A DNA stretch of 43,249 nucleotides from Chloroflexota bacterium (GCA_005889075.1 VBDQ01000019.1:1-43249), one strand, 5' to 3'. Shown: positions 1 to 7,793, numbered from the stretch's first letter. Notes: a model not told the origin generated them from the sequence alone. Numbers and translations: made by a program.

Positions 1-90
1 CAGCCTAGAACCGTGGTTCTTGTCCGCGATGAGTCACGTGATCAATTACTCACCGTTGATTCTCGAGAACCAGCCCGACCTGACCTGACC

Positions 91-387
91 TCACGTACGC
101 GAGCGCGCCCGCCGCACGCTGCTGCGCTGACGATGTCGGTCAGGGGAGACTGGCGCGCGCTCGAGACGGCGCACGCCCTGGTCGATGAGGACCTTGATGA
201 GCGATTGGTAGGGAACACCGCGACGTCCAGCGGCGTCTCTCGTCCGCACGAGCAGGTCGTTTGGGACACGCAGCGAGATCTTCGTTGTCCCGCGCTCCAG
301 CGCCTCGAGCACTTCACGTTCGAACGCCGCGTCGCTCAGCTTGTCGAATGGATCGATGAATGGCTTTCGGCTCGCTCTGGTCTTCAT
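91..387 (-). CDS. BrnA/CopG-type ribbon-helix-helix antitoxin
   Basis: Probable antitoxin that neutralises the BrnT-like toxin encoded just upstream and represses the shared promoter. The 98-residue product has a central stretch beginning ISLRVPNDLLVRTRDAAGRR and ending in a helix around LIKVLIDQGVRRL. This is the one-strand, two-helix pattern of ribbon-helix-helix DNA-binding proteins (CopG/BrnA type). An N-terminal stretch rich in acidic residues (FDKLSDAAFEREVLEALERG) could be the toxin-contacting part. The C-terminal 20 residues are basic and low in complexity. The ATG overlaps the toxin stop in an ATGA, so the two are translationally coupled in the toxin-first order known for brnTA. The family call is from motif reading; partner identity is inferred from the neighbour. 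Confidence 0.7.
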   Translation of the reverse strand: MKTRASRKPFIDPFDKLSDAAFEREVLEALERGTTKISLRVPNDLLVRTRDAAGRRGVPYQSLIKVLIDQGVRRLERAPVSPDRHRQRSSVRRARSRT

Positions 388-662
388 TTGGTGGTCACCT
401 TCCTGATGATCCGCTTGGATGCATCGCGCGCGTGAATCGGGTAGCGCCCTTCGGGTTGGTCAATCCAGATGACGACCAACCAGCGGCGTCCGGCAGTCCG
501 TCCGACCACCTCGTATGCCTGCCGGTCGGGAAGATAGATCTCGACCCGGTCCGGATCGCGGAGAACCTCGTCGACATCTCTGGATGAAATACCTCGCTCC
601 GGATGATCCTCGTCGATGTGCTTGCGGTTCGCAGCGTCCCAGACGACCGACCGATCGTCCAC
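384..662 (-). CDS. BrnT-family toxin (ribonuclease)
   Basis: Predicted RelE-fold toxin of a type II toxin-antitoxin pair; characterised BrnT cleaves RNA and stops growth. The 92-residue protein follows the BrnT pattern: an N-terminal VVWDAANRKHIDEDHPERGIS (compare F.WD..K...N..KHGVSF), a middle DVDEVLRDPDRVEIY, then GRTAGRRWLVVIW and a terminal R.PIHARDAS..I arm that matches the family's R.ISAR.A. Length fits the family. The start is GTG; no Shine-Dalgarno is visible and a TATACT box lies 7 bases upstream, suggesting a leaderless message. The antitoxin gene follows with a 4-base overlap. Whether it is active is unknown. Confidence 0.72.
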   Translation of the reverse strand: MDDRSVVWDAANRKHIDEDHPERGISSRDVDEVLRDPDRVEIYLPDRQAYEVVGRTAGRRWLVVIWIDQPEGRYPIHARDASKRIIRKVTTK

Positions 663-666
663 CCGA

Positions 667-680
667 AGAGTATATACAAC
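667..680 (-). promoter_or_regulatory. Candidate promoter and operator of the brnTA-like pair
   Basis: On the minus strand TTGTATATACT contains the perfect 8-base palindrome GTATATAC (670-677) and a near-consensus -10 box TATACT (674 to 669). A start site about 7 bases downstream would fall on the GTG of the toxin. RHH antitoxins usually bind such palindromes to autoregulate, so this may be the operator. No convincing -35 box is seen at 17-18 base spacing. Inference from position and sequence only. Confidence 0.4.
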
Positions 681-724
681 TCGGCAGGCAGATCATCTAA
701 GAGAGGACAGACTGCGCGCGGGGA

Positions 725-1345
725 TTATCTCGAAGAGTGAGCTTTGAACAGCTTCTCGATGTAGGCGTCCTCGGCCCTGCGCGCTCGTTCTGCGCTCGCG
801 CGGCGCTTTCGCCACTCGGAGACAGACAGCTCACGGTCCCGGCGCAGCCAGGAGAAGAAGGCCTCGTCCGCGGTGGCTCGCTCTTGGATCGCCATCTCCA
901 GACCGGCGAGCTCTTTGCCGGTCAAGCCCCGCTCGATCTTGGCCGGCTCGGGCGCACGCTTCAGCTTCGGCTCGGCCAAGTCCTCTTGTGACTTCGCGCC
1001 GCCCTTCACCGGGTTGATGAGGAAGGCCGCCTCAGGAGAGTCGCTCACCAGCGGCGCGAGCTTCGCGATGATCTTCGGAGTCACCTTCTTCGCGGCATTC
1101 CAGACCGCCTCCGTGCCGGAGTCGACCGCGTCGAGATCGCCCCACGGGACGTCGAGCGCGTCGCGCTGGGACGAACTCAGCCGGCGCGCGGCGTCACGCA
1201 TCGCCTCGAGCCGTTGGCGCAGCGCCTTCACGTCGGCGGGATCGTCGAGCACCTGCTTCTTCGGGTATCGGCTGAGGCCGTAGACGAACTGCGCTTGCCG
1301 CAGCGTCTCGAGCGCGGCTCTTCGATCGGCGTCGCTGATGGCCAC
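725..1345 (-). CDS. Hypothetical protein with HepT-like N-terminal half
   Basis: No firm function. The 206-residue product is mostly helical and charged. Residues about 35-95 resemble the HepT/DUF86 toxin fold in layout: a helix like ADVKALRQRLEAMRDAARRL, then VPWGDLDAV and VWNAAKKVTPKIIAKL, which recall the family's 'IPW..I..MRN' and 'VW..V...LP.L'. The HepT catalytic Rx4HxY motif is absent; a short DSGTEA stands in its place. The C-terminal half (from about residue 115) has a proline/lysine linker and a basic helix rich in R, E and A (WRKRRASAERARRAEDAYIEKLF). It lies upstream of the BrnTA-like pair on the same strand. It could be a degenerate HepT relative or merely another helical protein; the similarity is by eye and weak. 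Confidence 0.55.
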   Translation of the reverse strand: MAISDADRRAALETLRQAQFVYGLSRYPKKQVLDDPADVKALRQRLEAMRDAARRLSSSQRDALDVPWGDLDAVDSGTEAVWNAAKKVTPKIIAKLAPLVSDSPEAAFLINPVKGGAKSQEDLAEPKLKRAPEPAKIERGLTGKELAGLEMAIQERATADEAFFSWLRRDRELSVSEWRKRRASAERARRAEDAYIEKLFKAHSSR

Positions 1346-1431
1346 TCCCGGAGAACCCTATCGCGACTTGCCACATAAAGAAGACGGCGACCTTGCGGCC
1401 GCCGCCTCCTCGCCTTTGTCCCAGCCCGTTG

Positions 1432-2433
1432 TTAGTTGGTTGCGAGCGCGTCCATGACGGTCCGCTCGATGAGGCCCGCCGCAAGGTCGACCTTGTAGGC
1501 GTTGAGGCTCATCGGGCGCGCGACGGTGCGGATCTGCGCCGCTGCCTGCTTGATGTTGGACTTGATGTCCTTGCCCTTGAGGGCGTCCTCGATCACCGTG
1601 GCTCGGTACGGCACCGGCGCGACGCCGCCCAGAACGATGCGGCCGTCCTTCCAGTTGTTGCCGTCCATCGTGAACGCGACCGCGACCGAGGTGAGTGCGA
1701 AGTCGTACACCTGGCGGTCCTTGAGCTTGTTCCAGGCCATCTTCGTGCCGCCCGCCGGGTTCGGGATGGTGACGTGGGTCATGAACTCGCCCTTCCCAAG
1801 GACGTTCTCGCGGAGGACGTCCTCGCGCGGGCCGATGAAGTACTTGTCGAACGCGACGGTGCGGTCACCGTTGACTCCGGCGATCTTCGCGCTCGCGTTC
1901 AGCGCCAGGAGCGCGGTCGAGGTGTCGGACGGGTGCACGATGTAGCAAAGCTCGCCGCCGATGATCGCGTGGTAGCGGTTGTCACCGGTGACGGCGTAGC
2001 AGAAGTCGCCACCTTTCTTGTAGCAGTTGAAGTCCTCGCCGCGGAAGTACCAGCAGCGTGGCCGCTGGTTGACGTTGCCGCCGAGGGTCCCGAAGTTACG
2101 GATGAGCGGTGACGCGACGGTGAGCGCGGCGGCGGTGAGGAGCGGGAACTTCGATGCGATGTCCTTGTGCTCGATGACGTCGGTGAGCGTCGCGGTGGCC
2201 CCGATCGTGGCGCCGCCACCATCGACGGAGATCGTCGAGAGGTCCTTGATCGTCGTGAGGTCGACGATGACGTCCGGGAACGGGAGGCCGGCTCCGTGGA
2301 CCCAGTCCTTCAGGATGCCGCCGATGAGGTCGCTGCCTCCACCGACGACCTTCGTGGCCCGGCTGGAGTTCTGCTTGAGAAGATCGACGGCCTGCGCGAC
2401 CGTCGTGGCGTCGTACAGCTCGAAAGCTCTCAT
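1432..2433 (-). CDS. Molybdenum hydroxylase FAD-binding subunit (PaoB/CoxM-like), operon 1
   Basis: Middle electron carrier of a three-subunit molybdenum hydroxylase: FAD accepts electrons from the [2Fe-2S] subunit. The 333-residue protein has the FAD-domain signatures KVVGGGSDLIGG (residues about 28-39) and RNFGTLGGNVNQRPRC (about 112-127), followed by a C-terminal CO-dehydrogenase-flavoprotein-like domain. Cysteines 127, 137, 145 and 163 surround CWYFRGEDFNC and NRYHAIIGG. This insertion is the one that holds an extra [4Fe-4S] cluster in E. coli PaoB (YagS). The gene is last in a coxS-coxL-coxM operon, 14 bases after the large subunit, with a strong AGGAGGGAGG Shine-Dalgarno. No signal peptide is visible, so export would be by riding on the Tat-tagged small subunit. 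Confidence 0.88.
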   Translation of the reverse strand: MRAFELYDATTVAQAVDLLKQNSSRATKVVGGGSDLIGGILKDWVHGAGLPFPDVIVDLTTIKDLSTISVDGGGATIGATATLTDVIEHKDIASKFPLLTAAALTVASPLIRNFGTLGGNVNQRPRCWYFRGEDFNCYKKGGDFCYAVTGDNRYHAIIGGELCYIVHPSDTSTALLALNASAKIAGVNGDRTVAFDKYFIGPREDVLRENVLGKGEFMTHVTIPNPAGGTKMAWNKLKDRQVYDFALTSVAVAFTMDGNNWKDGRIVLGGVAPVPYRATVIEDALKGKDIKSNIKQAAAQIRTVARPMSLNAYKVDLAAGLIERTVMDALATN

Positions 2434-2447
2434 CTTCTTCCTCCCTC

Positions 2448-4931
2448 CTAGCCGGCCTTGAGCGCGGCGAGAAGCTTCTCCCGCGTCAGCGGCATGTCCG
2501 TGACCCAGACGCCGACCGCGTTGTAGACCGCGTTCGTGATCGTCGGCGCGGGGAGAGCCATCGGCGGCTCGCCGATGCCATGCGCGCCGAAGACGCCGTA
2601 CTCCTTGGGCTTCTCGATGATGATCACGTTCGCGAGCGGCGCATCCTTGATGGAAAGCGGCTTGTAGTCGAGCAGGTTCGGATTGAGCGGTAGGCCCGTC
2701 GCCTTGTCGATGAGCAGCTCCTCGGTCGTGGCCGACGCAGTCGCCATGACCACGCCACCCTCGATCTGCTGCTGCACCGCGAACGGGTTGATCGCCTTAC
2801 CGAGGTCGTGAGCCGCGACGTAGTTGGTGATCTTGATCGAGCCGAGCACCGTGTCGACCTCGACCTCGGCGGCGTGCGCCGCCCAGGCGGTCCGCTGCCA
2901 CTTCGGGTCCTGGACGTAGTCCGCCCGGCCGACGATCGCGCCCGAGGTCTTGAACGCCATGACCTCGGCGAGGGTGTGCGTCTTGTTCGCAGCGTTCTTG
3001 TTGAAGACCTTGCCATCGACCATATCCATGTCGGCAGCGGTGTTGGTCGCGGGCTGGCTGGCCTTCGTCGCATCGTCGTTGAACTTGCGGGCGCCCCAGT
3101 CGAGGATCTGCTTGCGCGCGTCCGTCGCCGCCTCGAACTGGCCGCGGCCGCCGGTGTTGGTCTGCTGGCTTCCGAACGTGCCGCTGGCGTCGGTCGTGAG
3201 ATCGGTGTCGACGTATGGCGTGATGGTTACCGAGGTGAGCGGCACGCCGAGCGTCTCGGCCGTGATCATCATCATCTCGGTCCGCTGGCCGTCGCCGATG
3301 TCGTTGTTGGCGGAGATGCACTGCACCGTGCCGTCGCTGTTGATGACGACCTGGCCCGATGCGGGGTTGCCGCCGGCGCCGTGGCTGCAGGCGTGCGCCG
3401 CCATGCCGATGCCGTGGTAGACGCCTGGACGGACCTGGTTCGCCTTCGGCGCGTGCCACTTCTGGGCCCAGCCGACCTGGTCGCGGACGGCGGTGATGCA
3501 GTCGCGGATGCCCGGGTTCGAGAAGGGCGCCTTGGTGTCGGGGTTCCCGACCTCGTTCAGGTTCATCAGCCGGAAGGCGATGGGGTCCATGCCGATCGCG
3601 TAGGCCGCCTTCTCCATGGTGATCTCGAGCGCGAACGTCCCGTTCGGGTGCGACACGCACCGGTAGGGCCCCGACTTGAAGCTGTTGGTGAAGACATCGA
3701 TCGCTTCGAGCTTCAGGTTCGGGATCTTGTAGAGGTTCTGCATGTTGAACCACGCGCCGTTCGCGGCGCCGGCGCGTTGCGCGCCGACGTTCGCGATGAC
3801 CTTGAACTGGCCGAACGCGAGGGTCCCGTCCTTGTTCACGCCGAGCTTCATCTCGTCGCGGAACTCGTTGCGGTGCGTCCGCGTGACGAAATCCTCGTAG
3901 CGCGTGTAGTTCATCTTGATCGGGCGGGCCGTGAGCTTTGACAGGATCGCGGCGTGGACCTCGGCGAGGTCGATGCCGCTGCGGTAGCCGTAGCCCGATC
4001 CAACGTAACCGGGCTGGACTACGCGGACCTTGTTCTGCGGGATCTTGAGCGCGGTCGAGAGATTTGCGCGCACACCGTGCGCCCACTGGCTCGTGTAAAC
4101 CGCGTTCAGCTTGTCGTTGTCCCACCAGAACAGCCCGTTCGTCACTTCCAGAGCGACGTGCTGCTCGACCGGCTTGTGCGCGATGACGTCGACGACCGCG
4201 TCCGCGCGCGTGTTCGTGGGATCGCCACGCACGAGTGGCGGGGTGACGGCGATCGTCGTGCCGTCGAGGTTGCTGGTGAACTGCTTGGGCGTCGTCGCCT
4301 TCATCGCCTCGAGGAAGTCGAGCGCCGCCGGCAGGACCTGGTACTGGACGTCGATCTGGCGAAGCGCCTCGTCGGCGACGTGCTCGCTCTCGGCCGCGAC
4401 GACCGCGATCGGCGAGCCGACCTCGAAGACTTCCTCGTTGAAAAGGAAGCGCGTCGGATTGGCCGCGCCGAGGAAGACATCGGCGTACTCCGCCGGGAGG
4501 TTTCCGCGGTGGAGGACAGCCTTCACGCCCGGGAGCTTCTGTGCCTTGCTGATGTCGACGCTCGTGATCTTCGCGTGCGGGTAACGGCTGCGGAGCGTCC
4601 GCATGAAGAGCATGCCCGGCATCCGCATGTTCTCGGTGTACTGGCCGAGATTCGTGACGATGCCGATGCCCTGCATACGCGCGACGTCCGTGCCGGCGAT
4701 CTTGAATGCGGTGCGCGGCGCTTCCGGCTGCGTCGGGCGGGCACTTGCCGCCGCGGAGAAGCTCGGAAGCTTGTGCCCGTGTGTCGCGATGACTCCCGCG
4801 ACCATCTCGGATTGCTCGGCCACGAGCTGCTGCCAGTCAGGGTCGAGAGAGAGCTGGTGCCAATCGGCGTCGCTCAGGCTTGCCGCGTATTCGGCGTCCT
4901 GGGCGACACGGATCGCTTCGATACGAGCCAT
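2448..4931 (-). CDS. Molybdenum hydroxylase large (molybdopterin-binding) subunit, atypical, operon 1
   Basis: Catalytic subunit of a xanthine-oxidase-family enzyme, expected to bind the molybdopterin-cytosine-dinucleotide cofactor and hydroxylate an aldehyde, heterocycle or similar substrate. It has 827 residues. The first 80 or so form an extra helical region (MARIEAIRVAQDAEYAASLS onward) before the usual aldehyde-oxidase a/b domain (MPGMLFMRTLRSRYPHAKI). The conserved active-site glutamate is present (HGIGEPPMALP, Glu788). Two family signatures are altered: the usual GGGFGGK loop reads GSGYGYRSG, and the substrate loop reads SGPYRCVSHPNG with Cys425 where xanthine dehydrogenases have FRAPG or FRGFG. 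The CSFR signature of form I CO dehydrogenase is absent. Strong Shine-Dalgarno; 15 bases after coxS. The substrate is not predictable. Confidence 0.88.
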   Translation of the reverse strand: MARIEAIRVAQDAEYAASLSDADWHQLSLDPDWQQLVAEQSEMVAGVIATHGHKLPSFSAAASARPTQPEAPRTAFKIAGTDVARMQGIGIVTNLGQYTENMRMPGMLFMRTLRSRYPHAKITSVDISKAQKLPGVKAVLHRGNLPAEYADVFLGAANPTRFLFNEEVFEVGSPIAVVAAESEHVADEALRQIDVQYQVLPAALDFLEAMKATTPKQFTSNLDGTTIAVTPPLVRGDPTNTRADAVVDVIAHKPVEQHVALEVTNGLFWWDNDKLNAVYTSQWAHGVRANLSTALKIPQNKVRVVQPGYVGSGYGYRSGIDLAEVHAAILSKLTARPIKMNYTRYEDFVTRTHRNEFRDEMKLGVNKDGTLAFGQFKVIANVGAQRAGAANGAWFNMQNLYKIPNLKLEAIDVFTNSFKSGPYRCVSHPNGTFALEITMEKAAYAIGMDPIAFRLMNLNEVGNPDTKAPFSNPGIRDCITAVRDQVGWAQKWHAPKANQVRPGVYHGIGMAAHACSHGAGGNPASGQVVINSDGTVQCISANNDIGDGQRTEMMMITAETLGVPLTSVTITPYVDTDLTTDASGTFGSQQTNTGGRGQFEAATDARKQILDWGARKFNDDATKASQPATNTAADMDMVDGKVFNKNAANKTHTLAEVMAFKTSGAIVGRADYVQDPKWQRTAWAAHAAEVEVDTVLGSIKITNYVAAHDLGKAINPFAVQQQIEGGVVMATASATTEELLIDKATGLPLNPNLLDYKPLSIKDAPLANVIIIEKPKEYGVFGAHGIGEPPMALPAPTITNAVYNAVGVWVTDMPLTREKLLAALKAG

Positions 4932-4946
4932 GTCCTTTCTCCCTCC

Positions 4947-5930
4947 CTACTTCACGCCGTGTCCGGCGGCTGCGAGCAGCGCGCGGACCTTGGCTTCATC
5001 GAGCTTCGCGGGGTCCCACTTGACGGTGATCTGACGCTCGCTACCCGAGACATCGATGATGCCGTCGGTCTTCTTGACGGCCGTTGCGAACGGCTCGAGC
5101 TGCTCGATCGTATCGAGCGGGGTCGCGAACTCGAAGTCCTTCGACGCCGCGGCCGCCGTCGGTGACGTTGTGGCGACCTTTTGGACCTCGACGACCACCG
5201 GGGTCGCACGGTAGGTCACCTTCTCGCCGCGCATCTCGGCCGCCGCGGTGTTGACCGCCTTGAAGATTTTCGCGTATTCGCCGCACCGGCAGATGTTCCC
5301 CGAGAGCGCCTCGGAGATCTGGGCCGTGTCCGGCTTCGGGTTCGCCGTGAGGAGCGCGAAGGTCGACATGATGAAGCCGCGCGTGCAGATCCCGCACTGG
5401 AAGCCACCTTCGAGCCAGTACGCGCGCTGGATCGGGTGGAGTCCTGCGACCCCCGGTCCGGTCGCGAGGCTCGCCACGGTCTTGATCTGCTGACCGCGAC
5501 CGAGCCGCGCCGACAGGATCGTGCAGCTGTTCATCGATCGTCCATCGACGAGGACCGCGCACGCGCCGCACTGGGCGCGGTCGCAGCCGAGGTTCGCGTT
5601 CGAGAGGCCGAGCTGGAAGTTCATGGTCTCCCAGAGGCTCTCGCGTGTGTCGACGACGACGGTGTGCTTCGCGCCGTCGATGTTCAGCTCGACACGGCGC
5701 ATCGTTGCGGGAAGGGTTGAGAGATTCGCTGTGCCAGTCGTTGACGCAGTCGTGGTGGTCGGCTGGAAAGCCTTGGTCGCGACAGCCGTACCACCGAGGA
5801 CTACACCTGCTGTTGCTGCGCCGGCACCTGCACCGATGAGAAAGTCACGTCGCGTGACGGTCGCTTTCGCGCGCTCGGCAAACGATTTCGTGTCGCTTCG
5901 GGTAGGAGTGGTTCCCCCCGCTTCCCCCAT
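4947..5930 (-). CDS. Tat-exported [2Fe-2S] subunit of molybdenum hydroxylase with HMA-like C-terminal domain, operon 1
   Basis: Small electron-transfer subunit carrying two [2Fe-2S] clusters. The 327-residue protein starts with a Tat signal (TRRDFLIGAG, arginines 27-28, then an Ala/Gly-rich hydrophobic stretch). The ferredoxin-type cluster uses Cys116, 121, 124 and 136; the helical-domain cluster uses Cys179, 182, 214 and 216. Typical CoxS proteins are about 160 residues. Here a linker of about 40 residues follows, then a C-terminal domain (266-327) whose pattern, including GIIDVSGSERQITVKWDP and a final helix VRALLAAAGH, resembles a heavy-metal-associated fold without its CxxC. It is first in the operon and has a GGGGGTG Shine-Dalgarno. 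The architecture parallels the Tat-exported PaoA (YagT). The HMA assignment is a pattern judgement. Confidence 0.88.
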   Translation of the reverse strand: MGEAGGTTPTRSDTKSFAERAKATVTRRDFLIGAGAGAATAGVVLGGTAVATKAFQPTTTTASTTGTANLSTLPATMRRVELNIDGAKHTVVVDTRESLWETMNFQLGLSNANLGCDRAQCGACAVLVDGRSMNSCTILSARLGRGQQIKTVASLATGPGVAGLHPIQRAYWLEGGFQCGICTRGFIMSTFALLTANPKPDTAQISEALSGNICRCGEYAKIFKAVNTAAAEMRGEKVTYRATPVVVEVQKVATTSPTAAAASKDFEFATPLDTIEQLEPFATAVKKTDGIIDVSGSERQITVKWDPAKLDEAKVRALLAAAGHGVK

Positions 5931-6120
5931 AGGTTCACCCCCTTGGCTCCTGGTCGGAAAGCGCGCCCAAATGTAGCAGTCTGCGAAAGTGGCCGACGCT
6001 CGGTCGGGGTGCGCGTAAGGGTCCGCCGGAACGTGACGATGCCGGCGTTCCGCGGCGCGGAACGACCAAGCGATCGGAAAGACGGCGAACCGCCGCCGCC
6101 GTCAGCGGATACTGAGGTAG
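5931..6120. other. Divergent intergenic region between molybdenum hydroxylase operon 1 and xdhC
   Basis: This 190-base gap must hold the promoters of the minus-strand hydroxylase operon and the plus-strand xdhC. I see no convincing -35/-10 pair, riboswitch or long palindrome in it. The Shine-Dalgarno of the coxS-like gene lies at its left end. Whether a molybdenum- or substrate-responsive regulator binds here cannot be read from the sequence. Confidence 0.4.
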
Positions 6121-7257
6121 ATGAGGGAGATCTACGCGCGGATCGCCGAGCTCGAGCGGGAAGGCCGCCGCTTCGCGGTCGCGACGGTCGTCCGGACAAC
6201 CGGGAGCACGCCGCAGGTCGTCGGGGCGAAGCTGCTCGTCGACGACCTCGGCCGCCTGGTCGGAACGCTGGGTGGCGGCTGCGTCGAGGGAGACGCCTTC
6301 GTCGAGGCCAAGCGCGTCATCGAGACAGGAGACTCGTCGCTCCGCGAGTACGAGCTCACCGAGGAGCTCGCCTGGGACACCGGCCTCGTCTGCGGCGGGA
6401 CGATGTGGATCTCGATCGAGCCCGGCGAGCGGGTCCTCCGCTTCGCTGGGCGGGACCTTCTGGGCGACGTGCTCGCTGCCTCCGCCGGGGGGCGGCCGGT
6501 CGCGCTCGCGACGCTCATGCGCAAGCGGGGCAAGGACCTCGTCGCGGCCGGCAAGCTCTTCGTGGAGACCGATGCGAAGGGGGGCGGCACCCTTGGCGAC
6601 GCCGCCCTCGATGCCCGAGCGCGCGAGGCGGCGCGGGATGCGCTACGGCAGGGGACCGCGCGCACGGTGGCGCTGGACGACGAGACCGAGCTCCTGGTCG
6701 AGCCGGTGCTCGCCAAGCCCCGTCTGGTGGTCGCGGGCGGCGGCCACGTCGGTCTGGCGATCGCGAACCTGGCGGCGCAGCTCGATTACGACATCACCGT
6801 GATCGACGATCGAGCTGAATACGCGAGCCGTGAGCGCTTCGCGGGCGCGGCGCCCGGCCGCGGACCGATCGAGGTCATCAACATGGACATGGTCAAGGCG
6901 CTCGAGACCATGCCGATCGGGTGGAACACCTTCATCATCGTCGCCACGCGAGGCCACAAGCTCGACGCGCACTGCCTCCGTGCGGCAGTTAGGACCGAGG
7001 CGCGCTACGTGGGACTCCTCGGCAGTAAGCGCAAGACCATCCTTATCGCGCAGATGCTTCGCTCCGAAGGGATCTCTGAGGAACGGCTTCGCGCGGTTCA
7101 TGCGCCGGTCGGTCTCGACCTCGGCGGCCGCACCCCCGCGGAGATCGCGCTCTCGGTGATGGCGGAGCTTTCGATCGAACGTTACGGCGGCTCGGGCAAA
7201 GCGCTGCGTCTCTCGGACGAGCTCCTCGATCGGACGATCGGCCGACGCGCCACGTAG
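6121..7257 (+). CDS. xdhC: XdhC/CoxI-family molybdenum cofactor maturation protein
   Basis: XdhC-family proteins bind the molybdenum cofactor, help sulfurate it and insert it into xanthine-oxidase-family enzymes. The 378-residue protein shows the N-terminal XdhC/CoxI domain (ATVVRTTGSTPQVVGAKLLV, then GTLGGGCVEGDAF and LVCGGTMWISIEP within residues 20-105) and the C-terminal Rossmann domain (RLVVAGGGHVGLAIANLAAQ, about 201-220, then GLLGSKRKT near 300). Length matches full two-domain members. It is divergent from molybdenum hydroxylase operon 1 and could also serve operon 2, since it is the only maturation gene of this kind in the window. The start is the ATG after a GAGGTAG. Confidence 0.9.
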   Translation: MREIYARIAELEREGRRFAVATVVRTTGSTPQVVGAKLLVDDLGRLVGTLGGGCVEGDAFVEAKRVIETGDSSLREYELTEELAWDTGLVCGGTMWISIEPGERVLRFAGRDLLGDVLAASAGGRPVALATLMRKRGKDLVAAGKLFVETDAKGGGTLGDAALDARAREAARDALRQGTARTVALDDETELLVEPVLAKPRLVVAGGGHVGLAIANLAAQLDYDITVIDDRAEYASRERFAGAAPGRGPIEVINMDMVKALETMPIGWNTFIIVATRGHKLDAHCLRAAVRTEARYVGLLGSKRKTILIAQMLRSEGISEERLRAVHAPVGLDLGGRTPAEIALSVMAELSIERYGGSGKALRLSDELLDRTIGRRAT

Positions 7258-7304
7258 CGCCGCGCGAGGGCTTCGCGACCATCCCAACGGAGCGACTCGA
7301 CCTC

Positions 7305-7793
7305 GTGCTCATGAGCCCGGCGCTCCTGGATGCGTTCGCTCGCGATGATCGCGACGCGATCGCTCGCCTTGCTCCCTATAGCGTCCCCGCTGAGTTTCCG
7401 GGCGATGCGATCGGGCTCATACGGTTTCGGCGAGAGCAGCTCGCCAGCGATCCGACGCGCGCTCCCTGGCTGCTCCGCGCGATCGTGCGCCGGTCCGACG
7501 CGCGGATGGTGGGATACGTGAACTTCCACGGGCCACCTGGGGTGAACGACACGGGAACGCGCGACGCGGTGGAACTTGGCTGGACGGTCTTCCGCGAGGA
7601 TCAGCGTCAGGGGTACGCGACCGAGACCGCGACCGCGCTGATGGAGTGGGCTGCGCGGGAACACCACATCGATCACTTCATCTCGAGCACGACCGAGGAC
7701 AACGCCGCGTCGCTGCGCGTGCACGAAAAGCTTGGTTTTCGGCGGACTGGCGAAATCGTCGACGGCGAGGTGATCTTCGAGCTACGCCGCTAG
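7305..7793 (+). CDS. GNAT-family N-acetyltransferase (RimJ/RimL-like)
   Basis: Predicted acetyl-CoA-dependent acyltransferase, substrate unknown. The 162-residue product has the acetyl-CoA-binding region ELGWTVFREDQRQGYATETATALMEWA (split here by length: motif R-Q-G-Y-A-T at about residues 103-108) and the C-terminal DNAASLRVHEKLGFRRTGE typical of the family. The reading frame stays open upstream and encodes ATIPTERLDLV directly before the chosen GTG. That 'TERLxL' beta strand normally begins such proteins, yet no ATG, GTG or TTG is found upstream in frame, so the true start may be non-canonical. It lies 47 bases after xdhC but is probably unrelated to it. Confidence 0.82.
   Translation: MLMSPALLDAFARDDRDAIARLAPYSVPAEFPGDAIGLIRFRREQLASDPTRAPWLLRAIVRRSDARMVGYVNFHGPPGVNDTGTRDAVELGWTVFREDQRQGYATETATALMEWAAREHHIDHFISSTTEDNAASLRVHEKLGFRRTGEIVDGEVIFELRR

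Noticed and set aside
2448-4931. Annotation of the first large subunit as CO dehydrogenase (CoxL form I).
   Set aside because: The diagnostic AYxCSFR motif is not present; only the YRC part remains. I therefore call it an atypical molybdenum hydroxylase of unknown substrate.
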